Below are positions 60,504-64,000 of a stretch of 64,000 bases of DNA, one piece after another. Under the pieces are notes generated by a model that was not told where the DNA came from, did no database searches, and saw nothing but the letters and a program-made list of their open reading frames with translations. Each line of letters starts with the position of its first letter. The stretch's first letter is position 1. The stretch is from CAYVMX01 sp964452725 (GTDB lineage: Bacteria > Patescibacteriota > Gracilibacteria > JAHISY01). The position numbers were made by a program, and so were the translations under genes. The stretch covers positions 62,001 to 126,000 of the forward strand of contig CAYVMX010000001.1 of the NCBI GenBank assembly GCA_964452725.1, read 5' to 3'.

Positions 60504-63080
60504 ATGCTCAATCAAGACCAAATTTTCCGCGCAGAGGGAGATACTACCGATACGCCACGAAACAGCCGCCTGAGAGGATTTCTCGGAGGAGTGGGGTCAT
60601 TGATTTTGCTGCTAGGATTGGGTTTTGCTGCATTCGATGGTAGCAGTCTGCCTAGTGGAGAGTCTTTACAGGCAGCCGTTGTCACCAACTCTGCTATTAC
60701 TTCATTTTCTCCAGTCTCTGGTGCGGCTGGTACTCAGATAGGTATACAAACAAGTAACTTCAGCAATCTCAGTGGTGCTACAGTCAAATTTGGTAGTGTC
60801 GCGAGTGCCGATGTCCAAATCGGCGGCGGCGGCAATTTAATCGCCCGAGTGCCTTCTGGTGTGAGTGGATCGATATATCTCACTGTCTCGGCAGGCGGTC
60901 AAACAGCGATCAGTAGTGCTCCTTTTACTATCGCTACTACTGGGACCAATACCCAAAGCACGCCAATGCCAACACCGTCTACCAGCACCACTGCCACTGC
61001 GTTGACCATTACAGACTTCGGTCCCAAAGTAGGTAAGGCTGGTGATACTATTTATATCCAAGGTACTAATTTCGATACTCAGCCAGCTCGTAATACCGTT
61101 ATGTTTGGTGATAAGCAAGCGACTGTCCAAACACTGACTGGTACAAAAGAAAATAGTACTCTGGCGGTCATTGTCCCTGCTGGGATCAGTGGCAATGTAG
61201 CTATCAGCGTCACAACTACACGCGGTACGGCACTGGGGCAGTCACTTTTTGAGGTTCCTTCCACTCTACCAGTCGTGACTGGTTTCACACCGACACAGGG
61301 TGCTGTAGGGGATACTCTTTATATCGAAGGTTCTAATTTTAGTGAAAACCCTCGTCAAAATATTGTTAAATTTGCCGCACTTGGTGGCGGAGTGGTTCGT
61401 GCTTTGATTGTCGAGACTATTTATCAGGGTGGACAGCTAGCACTCAAGGTAGAAGTACCGAAGCGTGCTACGACTGGTCATTTTACGATCGAGGTCGATG
61501 GTCAGGTGTCTGATAGCGGTAAGGACTTTACAGTTGTACAGTCACTCGCAGCTACTCCACAGATTTCCAATCTATCGAGTATAGAGCTCAATATTGGCGA
61601 CACGCTCGTCATCGAAGGTGTCGGTCTGCTCGATCGCAGTACTAGCGTATTGAGCGCTACAGGGGTGACAGTGTTTTTCAATGGTGCTCCTGCCGTGGTT
61701 ACTAACTTCTCTACAGGCAGCAGCGGTCAAGATATCCTGATGGTGACGGTGCCAGCAGCAGCTACCGATGGCTATCTCACTGTCACGAATAAAACCAACA
61801 CTGCGATCAGTCCTGTGTCGCTCGTGATCAAAAATACTTCGACCGGACTCAATGCACCGCAGATTGATGCGACGCGGACTCGAGTAGAGCCAGCTGCTCC
61901 GACTGAGCTGACTACCTCATTGGTTTTTCAGACTTTCGTATCTGATCTCAACGGTGCGACCGATATAGCTACAGTCAATCTCGATCTTTCACTACTCGGT
62001 GGTAGCTCTGGCAATGCTATGACGCCAGGAGTACTCGAGGGTAGTGGTCAGTTCTTTTCACTGACTAGTACACTTGCTAGGACTCTCTCAGCAGACAAAT
62101 CTCCATATTTACTACCGCTGACAGCTACAGATATCAGTGGCAAGACTGCTCGTTCGGAGTTGATGTTGTGTGTAGATGGTTGCCCAGCCGATCTCACTCC
62201 TACTGGTATTCGTCAGGGCGATACTTGGCTGTCTGATCTGACCGTGGACTCTATCAATACACTTACATTGCGTTTTACCAAGCCAGTGCTGACCAGTACG
62301 TTTGACCAGACTGGTGCCAACTTCATACTCTCTAGTGCTGGTGATATAGCACCAGTAGTACTCAGTGCAGCTCTCGATCAGACTCGGCAGATCGTCACAC
62401 TGACTACGACCAACCAGATACCAGATTTGGGATATGTCCTTTCTGTCACTGGACTACTAGGTGGCAACGGACGCTCAGTCAGTATCACAAATGGTGTGGG
62501 TGAGTTCGCTGGCTTCAGTACGCTCAAAGCTCCAATCAATGTCCAAACAGCTGCCAGTTCTGCTGGTCTGACTGTGACTTTCGATATTCCTGTCGATTCT
62601 TTCGCGACAGGTCATCGTGTACTGTACTCGACAGTCAGTGGTAGCTATGCTCGCGTGGTCGATACGGCTGCAGCGACGAGTGCTTTGCTATCAGATCTCA
62701 CAGCTGGTCAACGCTATTACATAGTAGTCCAGAGCTACGATGCTACTGGGCAGCTGAGTCCTCAGTCCGCCGAGATAACGACAATTTATAATCCAAACTC
62801 TTCGGTACATGGTAGTGCGCCTGTGAGCACTACTCCAGCTGTTTTAGCTGGTGTTATTCCGAGTTTTGATTTTGGTCAGGGCTCTTTCGCTCCGCAGTCT
62901 GGCGTATATGCTACTGCGTCAGTACCTAATACTTTCGTTGCGCCGAGGGTTAGTTTTCAGGCGGATTCTTATCAGCCTACTAGCCTAGTAGATGTCGGTC
63001 CAGCTGAGACACTCGCATTGACAGTCTGGGCGAGCCTGCTTTTGGCAGGTGGGTTTGTGGCTCTGCGTCGGAGAGCCTAG
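60504..63080 (+). CDS. Large IPT/TIG-repeat surface protein with C-terminal anchor
   Basis: An 858-residue exported protein. The N-terminal ~30 residues are polar, then a membrane helix (GSLILLLGLGFAAFDGSS). Four tandem IPT/TIG Ig-like domains start at ITSFSPVSGAAGTQIGI, ITDFGPKVGKAGDTIYIQG, VTGFTPTQGAVGDTLYIEG and the more diverged ISNLSSIELNIGDTLVIEG. A Big_5-like and a fibronectin-III-like domain (LTAGQRYYIVVQSYDATGQ) follow. The C-terminus has GPAET, a membrane helix and RRRA, the layout of a cell-surface sorting tail but without LPxTG. Codon use is uniform. Probable adhesin or wall-attached scaffold. Confidence 0.85.
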   Translation: MLNQDQIFRAEGDTTDTPRNSRLRGFLGGVGSLILLLGLGFAAFDGSSLPSGESLQAAVVTNSAITSFSPVSGAAGTQIGIQTSNFSNLSGATVKFGSVASADVQIGGGGNLIARVPSGVSGSIYLTVSAGGQTAISSAPFTIATTGTNTQSTPMPTPSTSTTATALTITDFGPKVGKAGDTIYIQGTNFDTQPARNTVMFGDKQATVQTLTGTKENSTLAVIVPAGISGNVAISVTTTRGTALGQSLFEVPSTLPVVTGFTPTQGAVGDTLYIEGSNFSENPRQNIVKFAALGGGVVRALIVETIYQGGQLALKVEVPKRATTGHFTIEVDGQVSDSGKDFTVVQSLAATPQISNLSSIELNIGDTLVIEGVGLLDRSTSVLSATGVTVFFNGAPAVVTNFSTGSSGQDILMVTVPAAATDGYLTVTNKTNTAISPVSLVIKNTSTGLNAPQIDATRTRVEPAAPTELTTSLVFQTFVSDLNGATDIATVNLDLSLLGGSSGNAMTPGVLEGSGQFFSLTSTLARTLSADKSPYLLPLTATDISGKTARSELMLCVDGCPADLTPTGIRQGDTWLSDLTVDSINTLTLRFTKPVLTSTFDQTGANFILSSAGDIAPVVLSAALDQTRQIVTLTTTNQIPDLGYVLSVTGLLGGNGRSVSITNGVGEFAGFSTLKAPINVQTAASSAGLTVTFDIPVDSFATGHRVLYSTVSGSYARVVDTAAATSALLSDLTAGQRYYIVVQSYDATGQLSPQSAEITTIYNPNSSVHGSAPVSTTPAVLAGVIPSFDFGQGSFAPQSGVYATASVPNTFVAPRVSFQADSYQPTSLVDVGPAETLALTVWASLLLAGGFVALRRRA

Positions 63081-63137
63081 ACGAGGTGGCAATAATCCAG
63101 CTTTGCTGTAAACTCTTTTCTAATTATCATGTTTTTT

Positions 63138-64000
63138 ATGACAAAAATATCTACCAAAAATCTCCCAAAGTCTTTAGTCGAGGTCACCATCGAAGCTGAT
63201 GAAAATGCTCTCGATTCATACCGCGAGGAAGCTCTCGCACGCCTTGGCAAAGAGGTCAAGCTCGACGGTTTCCGCACCGGACAGATACCAGCTGACAAGC
63301 TAATCGAGCACGTCGGTGAGCCATTGATCGAACGTGAGACATTGGACCTCGCGGTCAAAGCACTCTATACGGAGGCTGTCAAAAAAGAGGATTTACAAGT
63401 AGTCGCACCTCCAGATGTAAAAGTCGAGAGCGTCAAGCCACTCAAATTTGTTGCGACAGTCGCAGTATTGCCAACGGTGACACTCGGTGATTACAAATCT
63501 ATCAAGCTCTCAAGAGAGGAAATCAAGCTCGATGACAAAGAGGTAACGACTTTCATCGATCAGATTCGTAAGCAGCACGCCAAAGTCAAACCAGTCACAG
63601 ATCGTGCAGCCAAGCAAGGTGACAAAGTCGAGATTGATTTCGCTGGCACTACTCCCGATGGTGTCGCACTTGATGGCACTCAAAGCAAAAATCACCCACT
63701 TACACTTGGAGAAGGTAACTTCATTCCTGGTTTCGAAGAGGGTGTCATAGGGCTCGAAGTCGGATCTGAAAAAGAACACCTAGTAAAATTCCCTGCCGAA
63801 TACCATGCCAAACACTTGGCTGGTAAAGATGTAAAGTTCAAAATCAAGCTCAATAAAATCGAAGAATTCGAGCTACCTGAGCTAAACGATGAGTTTGCCA
63901 AACTCGCCAGTGCTGGACGCAAAGAAAAATGGACCGAAGTAGGAGCCGATATTCGGGAGTACTTGACGAAGCAGAAGGAAAATCAAACACAGGAGAAGCT
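63138..64000 (+). CDS. tig: Trigger factor, N-terminal part
   Basis: A ribosome-associated chaperone and prolyl isomerase, cut by the window edge after 287 codons. The ribosome-docking loop is DGFRTGQIPADKLIE (family GFRxGxxP), in a domain starting TKISTKNLPKSLVEVTIEAD. The FKBP-type domain follows (GDKVEIDFAGTTPDG, GEGNFIPGFEEGVIGLEVGSEK), and the first part of the C-terminal helical domain is visible (LPELNDEFAKLAS). I prefer ATG 63138; ATG 63129 adds three residues. TGTAAACT lies about 23 nt before it. No stop is reached. Confidence 0.95.
   Translation, partial: MTKISTKNLPKSLVEVTIEADENALDSYREEALARLGKEVKLDGFRTGQIPADKLIEHVGEPLIERETLDLAVKALYTEAVKKEDLQVVAPPDVKVESVKPLKFVATVAVLPTVTLGDYKSIKLSREEIKLDDKEVTTFIDQIRKQHAKVKPVTDRAAKQGDKVEIDFAGTTPDGVALDGTQSKNHPLTLGEGNFIPGFEEGVIGLEVGSEKEHLVKFPAEYHAKHLAGKDVKFKIKLNKIEEFELPELNDEFAKLASAGRKEKWTEVGADIREYLTKQKENQTQEK

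Noticed and set aside
60428..60643. Possible 71-residue membrane protein between the DUF4012 and IPT/TIG genes
   Set aside because: It overlaps the strong TTGCTA/TATAAT promoter and the N-terminus of the IPT/TIG gene in another frame, and has a TTG start only. Most likely a chance frame.

Overview
The window is 64 kb of a compact bacterial chromosome (one 100-N scaffold gap at 55318-55417) carrying about 55 protein genes and no rRNA or tRNA that I can see. TGA is read as stop (for example dnaB, mazG and the gene ending at the gap). Several traits suggest a Candidate Phyla Radiation (Patescibacteria) genome. These are dense packing, a short TsaB, a pyruvyl-transferase and DUF4012 surface set, an ArsR-type HTH fused to a nucleotidyltransferase-like domain, a His-rich PQ-loop protein, and long charged tails on ribosomal proteins. 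Scattered Leu, Ile/Val, Thr, Trp and Lys pathway genes make it better equipped than most CPR. Peregrinibacteria is my best guess, by inference only.

Layout. 0-9.3 kb: end of rpsI, a Tat-secreted putative metallopeptidase, tuf, rny, dnaB, a MetF-type reductase, rpmE, thrS. 9.3-24.2 kb: PQ-loop protein, mscS, valS, alr, a large unknown protein, uppS-mazG-recJ, ispH, tsaB-PGPGW-rsmI and two unknowns. 24.3-37 kb: gyrA, dapB, dnaG, yebC, dcd, a lipoprotein, a PP-loop ATPase, an AbrB/RelE pair, uvrA-fbp. 37-50 kb: an HTH regulator, rplS, csaB, aspS, a diguanylate cyclase, trpA, lepB, a PH-domain membrane protein, 5-formyl-THF cyclo-ligase, glyA, a heme-copper-like membrane protein, hom, a glycosyltransferase. 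50-64 kb: leuA with its attenuator, ilvN and ilvC, two anchored secreted proteins flanking the gap, a Trm11-like methylase, ridA, DUF4012 and IPT/TIG surface proteins, and the start of tig. No gene-free stretch exceeds about 240 bases.

Expression signals stand out. I see no Shine-Dalgarno sequence before any start I checked. At least 16 genes have a TGnTAnAnT-type -10 only 6-9 nt before the start codon, which predicts leaderless mRNAs. Genes for translation (tuf, rpmE, rplS, aspS, thrS), and more loosely gyrA, share a C/G-rich segment around CTCGG just after the -10. Nine of twelve convergent gene pairs are separated by 7 nt or less or overlap; three share a 4-nt palindrome that gives both stop codons.

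The best candidate for an undescribed system is a complete leucine attenuator in front of leuA (51694-51839). It comprises a consensus promoter, an 18-residue leader peptide with six Leu codons that itself looks leaderless, alternative antiterminator pairing, and a GC hairpin with a U tract. Other points are a probable CTG start for gyrA, a family of 25-nt palindromic repeats (one supplies a lipoprotein start codon), and a 48-nt palindrome inserted in frame in csaB.
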